A DNA stretch of 64,000 nt from Parasphingorhabdus halotolerans (GTDB lineage: Bacteria; Pseudomonadota; Alphaproteobacteria; Sphingomonadales; Sphingomonadaceae): assembly GCF_012516475.1 (NCBI RefSeq), contig NZ_CP051217.1, positions 2,418,001 to 2,482,000 on the forward strand, written 5' to 3'. A program made the translations under genes and the position numbers. Positions within the stretch are counted from its first letter, which is position 1; each line of letters starts with the position of its first letter. The notes under the pieces are model-generated. The model made no database searches. It saw nothing but the letters and a program-made list of their open reading frames with translations, and was not told the origin of the DNA. Below are positions 53,912-62,248 of this stretch, piece after piece.

Positions 53912-53972
53912 CCATGATGCAGCAAAGACGAATCGGACACAATATTCGCGCCGTCATTATGGAGAGAGAGCA

Positions 53973-55511
53973 TTGACCCACCCCTGCCACCACGCAGCTG
54001 AAAATCCTAATAAACCGGCTATTATCATGGCGAGTTCTGGTGAAACGATCACCTATGGCGAACTCGACAAGCGCTCCAACCAGGTGGCCCAACTATATCG
54101 TTCGCGCGGACTGAAAATTGGTGACGTCGTGGCGATCTGTATGGAAAACCACCCGCAATTTTTCCCCGTCACCTGGGGATCGCAACGGTCCGGCATCATC
54201 CAGGTCGCAATTTCCAATCGTCTCACGCCTGATGAAATTAGCTATATATTGAAGGACTCCGGCGCAAAGCTGCTGATTAGTACCCAGACATTATTGCCGA
54301 TCGCTGAGCAACTGAAAGCATCAAATCCCGATGTCCCGCAGCTAATTTTCGGTGTGAATGACGAACGCAATATTGATGAGCTATTGGCCGATATGCCCGA
54401 TACCCCGATTGCCGACCAAGCTGCTGGCAGCGACATGCTCTATTCTTCCGGCACAACCGGGCGCCCCAAGGGCATAAGAATGAAGTTGCCGGAAGTGGCG
54501 TTTGACGCGCTCAACGCGCTTGGCGCGCTGGCGCAGATGGCGTTCGGTTTTCACAAGGATTGCATTTATCTCTCTCCCGCGCCGCTCTATCACGCTGCGC
54601 CGATGCGCTGGAATATGGCCGTTCACGCGCTGGGAGGCACCACCATCATCATGGAAAAATTCGATCCCGAACATGCGCTCCAGCTGATCGAGAAATATAA
54701 GTGCGACGTTGGCCAGTGGGTGCCAACCCATTTTGTCCGGATGCTGAAACTGCCCGAAGACGTGCGCGCCAAATATGATATGTCGTCGATCAAAAGCGCA
54801 GTGCATGCCGCTGCGCCCATCCCGATTCCGATCAAGGAAGCGATGATTGACTGGTGGGGACCGGTTCTGTTTGAATATTATGCCGGGACCGAGGGGAATG
54901 GCTTTGTGATGTGCAACAGCGATAGCTGGATGTCGCATAAAGGCACGGTCGGACTGCCAGTAAATTGTGAGGTGCATATTTGCGGTGAAGATGGCGAAGA
55001 AGTGCCGGTCGGTGAGGAGGGTCAGATTTTCTTCGATAGCCCCAATAAATTTGAATATCATAACGACCCGAAAAAAACGAAAGAGGCGACCCATGCCAAT
55101 GGCTGGACTTCGCTCGGCGATGTCGGAAAGGTTGATGAAGACGGTTTTCTTTATCTGACCGACCGCAAAAGCTTCATGATTATTTCAGGCGGCGTGAACA
55201 TTTATCCGCAGGAAATCGAGAACGCCCTGATCACCCATGACAAGGTTGCCGATGCCGCGGTGATTGGTGCGCCTGATCCCGATATGGGTGAAAAGGTCGT
55301 GGCGGTTGTTCAACCCGCAGACATGGGTGAAGCCGGCGATGATCTGGCGCAGGAACTGGAGGCATTTTTGCGGCAATCTCTCTCAGGCGTCAAAATCCCG
55401 CGGCAGATTGATTTCCGCGCAGAGCTGCCCCGTCACGCAACGGGAAAGCTCTACAAACGGCTGCTCCGCGACGAATATTGGGCGGACAAGAACGAAAGCA
55501 AAATAGCGTGA
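53973..55511 (+). CDS. Acyl-CoA synthetase (AMP-dependent)
   Basis: 512 residues, TTG start with GGAGAGAGAG upstream. The adenylate-forming motifs are SDMLYSSGTTGRPKGIRMKL (P-loop), YYAGTEGNGF (A5), GWTSLGDVGKVDEDGFLYLT (A7/A8) and ELPRHATGKLYKRLLRDEYW, with the catalytic lysine in GKLYKR. It activates a carboxylic acid to its CoA ester. The general layout resembles the synthetases that activate bile acids or sterol side chains, but the substrate is inferred only from the neighbours. It is followed by the P450 gene, overlapping by one base. Confidence 0.92.
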   Translation: MTHPCHHAAENPNKPAIIMASSGETITYGELDKRSNQVAQLYRSRGLKIGDVVAICMENHPQFFPVTWGSQRSGIIQVAISNRLTPDEISYILKDSGAKLLISTQTLLPIAEQLKASNPDVPQLIFGVNDERNIDELLADMPDTPIADQAAGSDMLYSSGTTGRPKGIRMKLPEVAFDALNALGALAQMAFGFHKDCIYLSPAPLYHAAPMRWNMAVHALGGTTIIMEKFDPEHALQLIEKYKCDVGQWVPTHFVRMLKLPEDVRAKYDMSSIKSAVHAAAPIPIPIKEAMIDWWGPVLFEYYAGTEGNGFVMCNSDSWMSHKGTVGLPVNCEVHICGEDGEEVPVGEEGQIFFDSPNKFEYHNDPKKTKEATHANGWTSLGDVGKVDEDGFLYLTDRKSFMIISGGVNIYPQEIENALITHDKVADAAVIGAPDPDMGEKVVAVVQPADMGEAGDDLAQELEAFLRQSLSGVKIPRQIDFRAELPRHATGKLYKRLLRDEYWADKNESKIA

Positions 55512-56824
55512 TGGCGACGAAAGCAGCGCCTGTTCTGAATACCGATGATGCTTTGGCAGTTGTTGATCCGATCAATTATGTAGATTGGGACAAGTTGCTT
55601 GACCAGTTTGATCGCATACGGGCAGAAACACCCGTCGCCCGGGTTGTGAATGATGAAATGCACGATCCGTTCTGGCTGGTCACCCGCTATGATGATGTCA
55701 TGCAGATCAGCAAGGATAACAAGACCTTCCTGAACAGCCCGCGCAGCGTCACGCTCTCCAATCACGCCGCCGATGCACTGGTCAAATCGGTCACCGGCGG
55801 TAGCCCCAATCTGGTCAATTCGCTCGTCGCACTTGATGCACCAACCCATCCACAATATCGTCGCCTGACGCAGGACTGGTTCATGCCGAAAAACCTCCGG
55901 CAGATAGAGGATGAGGTGAGCGTGCTGGCAAAGACAACCGTTGACCGGCTTGTTGATGCTGGCCAGAAAGACGGTAAATACGAAGCGGATTTTGTGCCGC
56001 TGGTTTCCGCTCCCTATCCGCTCCATGTTGTGATGCAGATTTTGGGTGTGCCGGAAGAGGACGAGCAGCGCATGCTTTTCCTCACCCAGCAAATGTTTGG
56101 TGGAACCGATCCTGATCTCAACAAATCGGGTATCGCGGAAATGCCGCCAGAGCAGGTGATGCAGTTGGTCATCGGTGCGGTCGCTGATTTCGAGGCCTAT
56201 TTCACCAAGCTTACCGAAGAGAAACGCGCTAGTCCAACCGAGGATGTCGCGAGCGTTATCGCCAATGCCAAGGTGGATGGCGAATATCTGAGTGACCGTG
56301 ATATGGCGGGATATTATATTATTCTTGCCGCCGCAGGACATGATACGACCTCTGCTTCGACCGCCGGTGCGATGCAGGCCTTGGCGCAAGATCCCGAGCA
56401 ATGGCAACGGCTCCGCGAGGACCGTGATTTGCTTCCCGGCATAGTCGAGGAAGCGATCCGCTGGACTACGCCCGTGCAGCATTTCATGCGGACCGCTGCG
56501 GAAGATACCGAAGTCGGCGGTCAGAAAATTTCCAAAGATGACTGGATGATGATAAGCTATATTGCGGCGAACCATGATCCGGCAGCGTTTGACAATCCGC
56601 GTAAGTTTGACGCTTCGCGCTCACCCAACCGGCATCTGGCATTTGGTGCTGGCGGGCATCAATGTCTGGGGCTTCACCTGGCGCGGCTGGAAATGCGGAT
56701 ATTGTTTAACGAGTTGCTCGACCGGATTGAAACGGTGGAATTGGCTGGCGAACCAAAGCGCGCACAATCCGTATTTGTAGGTGGTCTCAAAACGCTGCCG
56801 CTCAAATATACCATATCAAAATGA
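55511..56824 (+). CDS. Cytochrome P450
   Basis: 437 residues. The I-helix oxygen-binding motif is AAGHDTTSASTAGAM; ExxR is in EEAIRWTTP; the heme-binding loop is HLAFGAGGHQCLGLHLARLE, with the cysteine ligand at about residue 380. A soluble bacterial class I P450 needing ferredoxin and reductase partners, which are not encoded here. The N-terminal and C-terminal strings (SLVALDAPTHPQYRRLTQDW, SVFVGGLKTLPLKY) recall CYP108/CYP125-like families that oxidise terpenes or sterol side chains, without certainty. It is coupled to the synthetase gene. Confidence 0.93.
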   Translation: MATKAAPVLNTDDALAVVDPINYVDWDKLLDQFDRIRAETPVARVVNDEMHDPFWLVTRYDDVMQISKDNKTFLNSPRSVTLSNHAADALVKSVTGGSPNLVNSLVALDAPTHPQYRRLTQDWFMPKNLRQIEDEVSVLAKTTVDRLVDAGQKDGKYEADFVPLVSAPYPLHVVMQILGVPEEDEQRMLFLTQQMFGGTDPDLNKSGIAEMPPEQVMQLVIGAVADFEAYFTKLTEEKRASPTEDVASVIANAKVDGEYLSDRDMAGYYIILAAAGHDTTSASTAGAMQALAQDPEQWQRLREDRDLLPGIVEEAIRWTTPVQHFMRTAAEDTEVGGQKISKDDWMMISYIAANHDPAAFDNPRKFDASRSPNRHLAFGAGGHQCLGLHLARLEMRILFNELLDRIETVELAGEPKRAQSVFVGGLKTLPLKYTISK

Positions 56825-56908
56825 GTGACGCGCGGCCCCTTGAATTCATGTATAAGCGACTCAAATAGAAACGAAATAACAGGCAAAACCCCCTTGAAGG
56901 AGAGTAAA

Positions 56909-58339
56909 ATGGTTACCCAATATAAGAACCTGATCAACGGCGAAATGGTTGGCACATCCGATGTTCTGGATGTCGTAAATCCAGCCAATGAAGAAGTCAT
57001 CGGGCAAGTTCCGGCTTGTGGCGAAGCGGAATTGAACAGCGCAGTGGCTGCGGCCCGCGCAGCATTTAAAACATGGTCGAAGACACCGATCGAAGAGCGC
57101 CGCGCAGCGGTTCAGAAAATCTCGGCCATTATCTCAGAGAATAGCGACGAGTTGTTCCGTCTGCTAACTGCTGAACAGGGCAAGCCCCATGCACAGGCAC
57201 AGGGCGAGATCGCTGGCGCAGCGGGTATGTCGGGTGCGCAAGCGACACTCGATCTGGATGATGAAATCAACGAAGATACGGATCAGCGGCTCAGCCGCAC
57301 CCGCCGAGTTCCCGTAGGTGTTGTTGGCGGCATCGTGCCGTGGAACTTTCCGGTGATGATGGCGGTCCAGAAAATCGCTCCGGCTATGCTTTCTGGATGC
57401 ACCATTGTGCTGAAACCCTCGCCGTTTACACCGCTTACGACATTGCGGTTGGCAGAACTGATCAAGGATGCGGTCCCTCCGGGCGTTGTAAATATCATTA
57501 CCGGCGAAGACAGCCTTGGTCCGCTGATCACTGCACATCCCGATATCGACAAGATCACCTTCACCGGCTCCACCGCGACCGGTAAGAAGATTATGGAAGG
57601 TGCGTCGAAAGATCTCAAGCGGATTACGCTGGAACTGGGCGGCAATGATGCCTCGATCGTGCTACCCGATGCCAATGTCGAGAAGGTCGCCGAGCAGCTA
57701 TTCTGGTCGAGCTTTACCAATGCCGGACAAATCTGTGTGGCGGCGAAACGCATCTATATCCACGAAGATATATATGACGAACTCAGCGCAGCTATTGCCG
57801 CCTATGCCAAGAATGTGAAAGTCGGCGATGGCTCGCAGCAAGGTACAGCAGTTGGACCGATTCAGAACAAGAAACAATATGACCGAGTGCTGGAACTGAT
57901 TCAGGATGCGAAGGATAATGGCTATAAATTCCTCGTCGGTGGTGACGCTGAAAAATCCGATATACCCGGCTACTACGTGCCGATCACGATCCTCGATAAC
58001 CCACCCGAAGACGCCCGGATTGTGGCCGAAGAGCAATTTGGTCCGGTTATGCCGCTGATGAAATTCAGTACAACGGACGAGGCTATCAGCCGCGCGAATG
58101 CGAGTGAATACGGCCTTGCTGGCGCTGTCTGGACTGCTGATCCCGATGAAGGCGTGCGTGTTGCCGAGCAAATGGAAACCGGCACGGTGTGGGTGAATGA
58201 ATTTCTCCACCTGTCGCCCTTCGCGCCTTTTGGCGGCCACAAGCAATCCGGCTTTGGTGCAGAATATGGCAAGGAAGGCCTGCTTGAATTTACATATCCG
58301 CAGGTGATTACGGTCAAGAGAGACAATGTCCCTGCCTAA
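56909..58339 (+). CDS. Aldehyde dehydrogenase
   Basis: 476 residues, AAGGAG 8 bases before the ATG. The NAD(P)-binding and catalytic motifs are VGGIVPWNFPVMMAVQKIAP, FTGSTATGKKIM, LELGGNDAS (general base E) and NAGQICVAAKRIYI (catalytic C). The succinate-semialdehyde dehydrogenase-like end FAPFGGHKQSGFGAEYGKEG is present. It would convert an aldehyde, for example one derived from the P450 product, to the acid for CoA activation. Next comes a terminator. Confidence 0.93.
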   Translation: MVTQYKNLINGEMVGTSDVLDVVNPANEEVIGQVPACGEAELNSAVAAARAAFKTWSKTPIEERRAAVQKISAIISENSDELFRLLTAEQGKPHAQAQGEIAGAAGMSGAQATLDLDDEINEDTDQRLSRTRRVPVGVVGGIVPWNFPVMMAVQKIAPAMLSGCTIVLKPSPFTPLTTLRLAELIKDAVPPGVVNIITGEDSLGPLITAHPDIDKITFTGSTATGKKIMEGASKDLKRITLELGGNDASIVLPDANVEKVAEQLFWSSFTNAGQICVAAKRIYIHEDIYDELSAAIAAYAKNVKVGDGSQQGTAVGPIQNKKQYDRVLELIQDAKDNGYKFLVGGDAEKSDIPGYYVPITILDNPPEDARIVAEEQFGPVMPLMKFSTTDEAISRANASEYGLAGAVWTADPDEGVRVAEQMETGTVWVNEFLHLSPFAPFGGHKQSGFGAEYGKEGLLEFTYPQVITVKRDNVPA

Positions 58340-58373
58340 ACGCACTGACCAATTGCGCAGGTGAATGAACAGG

Positions 58374-58412
58374 AAAGGCCGGTCATTGCAAATGTAATGG
58401 GCGGCCTTTTTT
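58374..58412 (+). terminator. Rho-independent terminator after the aldehyde dehydrogenase gene
   Basis: AAAGGCCG (58374-58381) pairs with CGGCCTTT (58402-58409), and the hairpin runs into TTTTTT, with CATT/AATG adding pairs inside the loop. It closes the synthetase, P450 and dehydrogenase operon. Confidence 0.85.
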
Positions 58413-58466
58413 GTTGGGACCTAATTTAGTTATGGCCTTTTTCATTTGACGCTCACCAGAGTGCGG

Positions 58467-58484
58467 TTTAACCGTTCAGTTAAA
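58467..58484. promoter_or_regulatory. 18-bp palindromic operator (TTAAC-box), copy 5
   Basis: TTTAACCGTTCAGTTAAA, 34 bases before the thiolase start. It shows the consensus form best. Confidence 0.72.
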
Positions 58485-58518
58485 TTTTCGAATCTTATTA
58501 ATATCAAGGAGCAGGAAT

Positions 58519-59691
58519 ATGGCAGAAGCCTATATTGTAGACGCAGTAAGAACCGCTGGTGGCCGCCGTGGTGGCCGTTTGGCAGGAATTCATCCGGTTG
58601 ATCTGGGTGCAGCCACTCTTAATGCTATTGCCGACCGCAATGATTTTGATCCTAAGGCGATTGAAGATGTGATTACCGGCTGCGTCATGCAGGGCGGCGA
58701 GCAAGCGGGCGACGTTGGGCGTAATGCGGTGCTGGCTTCCAGACTGCCTGATTCCATCCCATCGGTTTCCATCGACCGTCAGTGCGGCTCTTCGCAGCAG
58801 TCAATTCAATTCGCAGCACAGGGCGTTATGTCGGGTACGCAGGATATGGTTCTGGCCCACGGCATCGAAAGCATGACTCGCGTTCCGATGGGCTCCACTT
58901 TCAAGCTGTTCAAGGATGCCGGTCTTGGGACCAGCAAATCGGAAGGCCTTGAAAAAGCTTATCCCGGTGTTCAGTTCAGCCAGTTTATGGGCGCTGAAAT
59001 GTTGGTTAAAAAGCATGGCTTTACCCGCGATGATCTCGATCAGTTCGCTCTCGAAAGCCATCACAAGGCAATAAAAGCAACCGAATCCGGCGCGTTTGAT
59101 AATGAAATTGTCGCTATCGAAATCGAAACTGCCGACGGTAAAGAGCAACATAAAGTGGACGAAGGCATAAGGTTTGACGCCAGCAAGGAAAGCATCGGCG
59201 CTGTGAAAATCTTGCAGGAAGGCGGCGCGATTACGGCTGCCAATGCCAGCCAGATTTGCGATGGCTCCAGCGCTGTTCTCATCTGTTCCGAGCAAGCTTT
59301 GAAAGATCACGGCCTGACGCCGCGCGCACGCATCGTCAATTTGACCGTGACGGCTGGCGACCCGGTAATCATGCTGGAAGAGCCGCTATTCGCAACCGAC
59401 CGCGCGTTGGAACGGGCTGGCATGAAAATCGGTGATATTGATCTTTATGAGGTCAACGAAGCATTCGCGCCCGTTCCGCTCGCCTGGCTCAAGCATACCG
59501 GCGCGGATCGCAGCAAGATCAACGTTCACGGCGGCGCGATTGCGCTCGGCCACCCGCTCGGCGCATCGGGCACGAAGCTGATGGCGACTTTGCTCAATGC
59601 AATGGAAGGCAAGGGCGCGAAATATGGCCTGCAAACGATGTGTGAAGGTGGTGGTCAGGCCAACGTTACGATTATCGAGCGGCTTAATTAA
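58519..59691 (+). CDS. Acetyl-CoA C-acyltransferase (thiolase)
   Basis: 390 residues. The nucleophilic cysteine is C89 in SVSIDRQCGSSQQS; the histidine is in NVHGGAIALGHPLGASGTKL; and the second cysteine in MCEGGGQANVTIIERL. NEAFAPVPLAWLKH gives the third family signature. It cleaves 3-oxoacyl-CoA with CoA, the last step of a beta-oxidation turn. The first gene after the TTAAC-box copy 5. Confidence 0.94.
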   Translation: MAEAYIVDAVRTAGGRRGGRLAGIHPVDLGAATLNAIADRNDFDPKAIEDVITGCVMQGGEQAGDVGRNAVLASRLPDSIPSVSIDRQCGSSQQSIQFAAQGVMSGTQDMVLAHGIESMTRVPMGSTFKLFKDAGLGTSKSEGLEKAYPGVQFSQFMGAEMLVKKHGFTRDDLDQFALESHHKAIKATESGAFDNEIVAIEIETADGKEQHKVDEGIRFDASKESIGAVKILQEGGAITAANASQICDGSSAVLICSEQALKDHGLTPRARIVNLTVTAGDPVIMLEEPLFATDRALERAGMKIGDIDLYEVNEAFAPVPLAWLKHTGADRSKINVHGGAIALGHPLGASGTKLMATLLNAMEGKGAKYGLQTMCEGGGQANVTIIERLN

Positions 59692-59703
59692 AAGATTATC
59701 AAT

Positions 59704-59781
59704 CGTCATGCTGAACTTGTTTCAGTATCTCATAGGGCTGGGAATAGTCTTCGCGGATCCTGCAACAACTTCAGGATGACG
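59704..59781. repeat. Intergenic inverted repeat of a second family, with terminator-like end
   Basis: CGTCATGCTGAACTTGTTTC on the left pairs with GATCCTGCAACAACTTCAGG and ATGACG on the right (with a few mismatches), and the right arm is followed by ATATTTTTTC. It lies between the thiolase and SDR genes and may end transcription. Confidence 0.6.
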
Positions 59782-59803
59782 ATATTTTTTCGAAGGAATC
59801 AAT

Positions 59804-60586
59804 ATGGAACTCAATAGCAATATTTCAGCCGTCATTACCGGCGGTGCTTCCGGCCTCGGTGCCGCAACCGCGCGGCGTTTGGCAGAAAAAGGCGTGAAGG
59901 TCGCCTTGTTCGATCTCAATGAGGAAAAAGGCGAAGCACTGGCCAAGGAACTGGGCGGCGTTTTCTGCAAGGTCAATGTGACCGATGATGACAGTGTCGA
60001 AGCCGGTTTTGAAAAAGCGCGCGCCACCATCGGGCAAGAGCGTATCCTGGTGAACTGTGCTGGTATCGGAAATGCGATCAAGACGGTTAGCCGGTCAAAG
60101 GAAGACGGCTCGATCAAGCATTTTCCACTGGACGCTTTCAAGTTCGTGATCGAAGTAAACCTGATCGGCACGTTCCGCTGTATTGCCAAGTCTGCGGCCG
60201 GGATGCTGACGCTCGATCCGCTGGAAGATGGTGATCGCGGCGCGATTGTAAACACCGCATCTGTGGCGGCGGAAGACGGCCAAATTGGTCAGGCGGCTTA
60301 CTCGGCGTCCAAGGGCGGCGTTGTCGGTATGACCCTGCCGATTGCACGTGACCTGTCCCGCGAAGCCATTCGAGTCAACACGATCCTGCCGGGCATTTTC
60401 GATACGCCGCTGCTGGCTGGCGCACCACAACAGGTCCGCGATGCATTGGGCGCGATGGTGCCTTATCCACCGCGCCTGGGTGTGCCGGATGAATATGCCA
60501 AGCTTGCGCTGTGCATGATTGAAACCAGCTATTTCAACGGTGAAGATGTGCGTCTCGATGGCGCAATCCGCATGGCACCGCGTTAG
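59804..60586 (+). CDS. SDR family 3-hydroxyacyl-CoA dehydrogenase (type 2-like)
   Basis: 260 residues. ISAVITGGASGLGAATARRL binds NAD; NCAGIGNAIKTV replaces the usual NNAG, as in 17-beta-HSD10-like enzymes; the catalytic region is NTASVAAEDGQIGQAAYSAS with YSASK. The extended loop AKSAAGMLTLDPLEDGDRGA is typical of the HSD10 group, which oxidises 3-hydroxyacyl-CoA and steroids. It follows the thiolase gene after an inverted repeat. Confidence 0.9.
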   Translation: MELNSNISAVITGGASGLGAATARRLAEKGVKVALFDLNEEKGEALAKELGGVFCKVNVTDDDSVEAGFEKARATIGQERILVNCAGIGNAIKTVSRSKEDGSIKHFPLDAFKFVIEVNLIGTFRCIAKSAAGMLTLDPLEDGDRGAIVNTASVAAEDGQIGQAAYSASKGGVVGMTLPIARDLSREAIRVNTILPGIFDTPLLAGAPQQVRDALGAMVPYPPRLGVPDEYAKLALCMIETSYFNGEDVRLDGAIRMAPR

Positions 60587-60601
60587 GAATTACCAACAAA
60601 C

Positions 60602-60671
60602 CCGCTCATCCTGAGCCTGTCGAAGGATGTTGGCTAGATAATCCGCCTTTCGACAGGCTCAGGGCGAGCGG
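60602..60671. repeat. Dispersed intergenic inverted repeat (GAGCCTGTCG family), copy 3
   Basis: CCGCTCATCCTGAGCCTGTC at 60602-60621 is mirrored by CGACAGGCTCAGGGCGAGCG ending at 60671, with three mismatches in 25 positions. It lies directly before the crotonase gene and forms the longest arms of the family. Confidence 0.8.
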
Positions 60672-60680
60672 AGTTTGGAC

Positions 60681-61553
60681 ATGACTGAATATACGCAAAT
60701 CCTTTATGCCGTCGCCGATCAAATCGCGACAATCACGATCAATCGTCCGGAAAAGATGAACGCTTTTACCGGTACGATGATCAAGGAAATGACCGACGCT
60801 TTTGATCGCATCGATGCCGATGATGAGGTGCGGGCGGTGGTGGTAACCGGGGCAGGTGACAGGGCTTTTTGCGCCGGGGCTGATCTCACTCCGGAAGACG
60901 GCAGAAAGCCATTCGCCAGCGAAGACCCGGTCGAGGATTATTCCGATCCCCGCGTTCGCGATGGTGGTGGTTTGCTCATCCTGCGTATCTATCAATGCCT
61001 CAAACCGGTGATCGGCGCAATCAATGGCGTGGCGGTAGGCGTTGGTGCGACCATGTTGTTACCGATGGACATGCGGCTTGCGAGCGAAACTGCGCGCTTT
61101 GGTTTTGTTTTTGCGCGGCGCGGGATTGCGCCCGATGGCGCGGCGAGCTGGTTTCTCCCCAATATTGTTGGTCGCGCGCAGGCGCTCGAATGGTGCATGA
61201 CCGGGCGCGTGTTTGATGCGCAGGAAGCGATTGATGGCGGCCTCGTCCGCTCGCTCCACAAACCGGAAGACCTGCTTCCTGCTGCTTATGCTTTGGCCCG
61301 TGAAATTGCCGATAATACTGCACCGGTTTCGGTCGCGGTCACGCGGCAAATGCTCTGGCAACTGCCAGCTGCCCCGCACCCGATGGAAGCCCATAAAGTG
61401 GATAGCCGGATCATCTATAACCGCGCGAAATCTGCCGATGCGAAAGAGGGCATAGCCAGCTTTCTGGAGAAGCGTGCGCCGGCTTACCCCGACAAAGTTT
61501 CGACCGATTTACCAGACAGCTTCCCTTGGTGGGAAGAACCTGCTTATAAGTGA
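60681..61553 (+). CDS. Enoyl-CoA hydratase (crotonase) family protein
   Basis: 290 residues from the ATG at 60681 (GGAG region upstream overlaps the inverted repeat). Motifs: VVVTGAGDRAFCAGADLTPE, INGVAVGVGATMLLPMDMRL, RRGIAPDGAASWFLPNIVGR and MTGRVFDAQEAIDGGLVRSL. It hydrates or isomerises a bulky enoyl-CoA. It is the last enzyme gene before the TetR gene and may be read through the repeat from the SDR gene. Confidence 0.92.
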   Translation: MTEYTQILYAVADQIATITINRPEKMNAFTGTMIKEMTDAFDRIDADDEVRAVVVTGAGDRAFCAGADLTPEDGRKPFASEDPVEDYSDPRVRDGGGLLILRIYQCLKPVIGAINGVAVGVGATMLLPMDMRLASETARFGFVFARRGIAPDGAASWFLPNIVGRAQALEWCMTGRVFDAQEAIDGGLVRSLHKPEDLLPAAYALAREIADNTAPVSVAVTRQMLWQLPAAPHPMEAHKVDSRIIYNRAKSADAKEGIASFLEKRAPAYPDKVSTDLPDSFPWWEEPAYK

Positions 61554-61562
61554 CCGGTTAAA
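61545..61562. promoter_or_regulatory. Weak 18-bp palindromic operator (TTAAC-box), copy 6
   Basis: TATAAGTGACCGGTTAAA overlaps the stop codon of the crotonase gene and ends 17 bases before the TetR start. The right half CCGGTTAAA fits the shared form well; the left half matches at five of nine positions. It could mediate autoregulation. Confidence 0.4.
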
Positions 61563-61579
61563 CACTCCGGGGGACGGAT

Positions 61580-62224
61580 ATGAAAGTCGAAAAACTGGCG
61601 CAAAAATCCAATGACGACAAAGAGAATGAAGCGGGTGCCCGTGACAAACTGATCGAAACCGCCAGTCAGATCATGCGCGAAGGTGATACGATCGACATAT
61701 CATTCAGCGAACTGTCGGTCCGTTCCGGCCTGAACAGCGCGCTCGTCAAATATTATTTTGGAAACAAAGACGGTTTGCTTGAAGCGATACTTGAGCGCGA
61801 CATGACCAAAATTGTCGAGGATGTCGGGCTGCTCATCAAAAAAGATATGCCGCCCGAGGACAAGCTGCGCCATCATATTGGCGCGGTGATAGATACCTAC
61901 TATGAATTTCCCTATATTCACCGGCTGACGATGCGCCTGATCCGCGACTTGCCTCCGGAAGGCGCGCGCGAAATTGCCGATAAATATCTCAAGCCATTGT
62001 CGGAGGCTTATAATATCTTCGTCGGCGATGGTATCAAGTCCGGCGTGTTCCGCGATGTTGATCCCGACCTGTTCTATTCGGCCGTGACCGGCGCGGCGGA
62101 CCGGTTCTTTACCGGCAAGCTGGTGTGGAAATATTGCTACGGCCGTACGGATTTCGACGAACGGATGCGCGATGCGTATCGCAATCAGACCGTTGATCTG
62201 ATCATGAACGGCATTTTGAAATAA
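61580..62224 (+). CDS. TetR/AcrR family transcriptional regulator
   Basis: 214 residues. DNA-binding domain: ARDKLIETASQIMREGDTID, then SFSELSVRSGLNSALVKYYF, with the recognition helix about residues 50-65. The C-terminal domain (MPPEDKLRHHIGAVIDTYYE, FPYIHRLTMRLIRDLPPEGA) resembles fatty acid- or CoA-ester-responsive TetR regulators. Its place at the end of the thiolase-SDR-crotonase operon makes it the best candidate for reading the TTAAC-box palindromes. Confidence 0.88.
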   Translation: MKVEKLAQKSNDDKENEAGARDKLIETASQIMREGDTIDISFSELSVRSGLNSALVKYYFGNKDGLLEAILERDMTKIVEDVGLLIKKDMPPEDKLRHHIGAVIDTYYEFPYIHRLTMRLIRDLPPEGAREIADKYLKPLSEAYNIFVGDGIKSGVFRDVDPDLFYSAVTGAADRFFTGKLVWKYCYGRTDFDERMRDAYRNQTVDLIMNGILK

Positions 62225-62248
62225 CGGATTGTAGTAGGAGATGATTTT

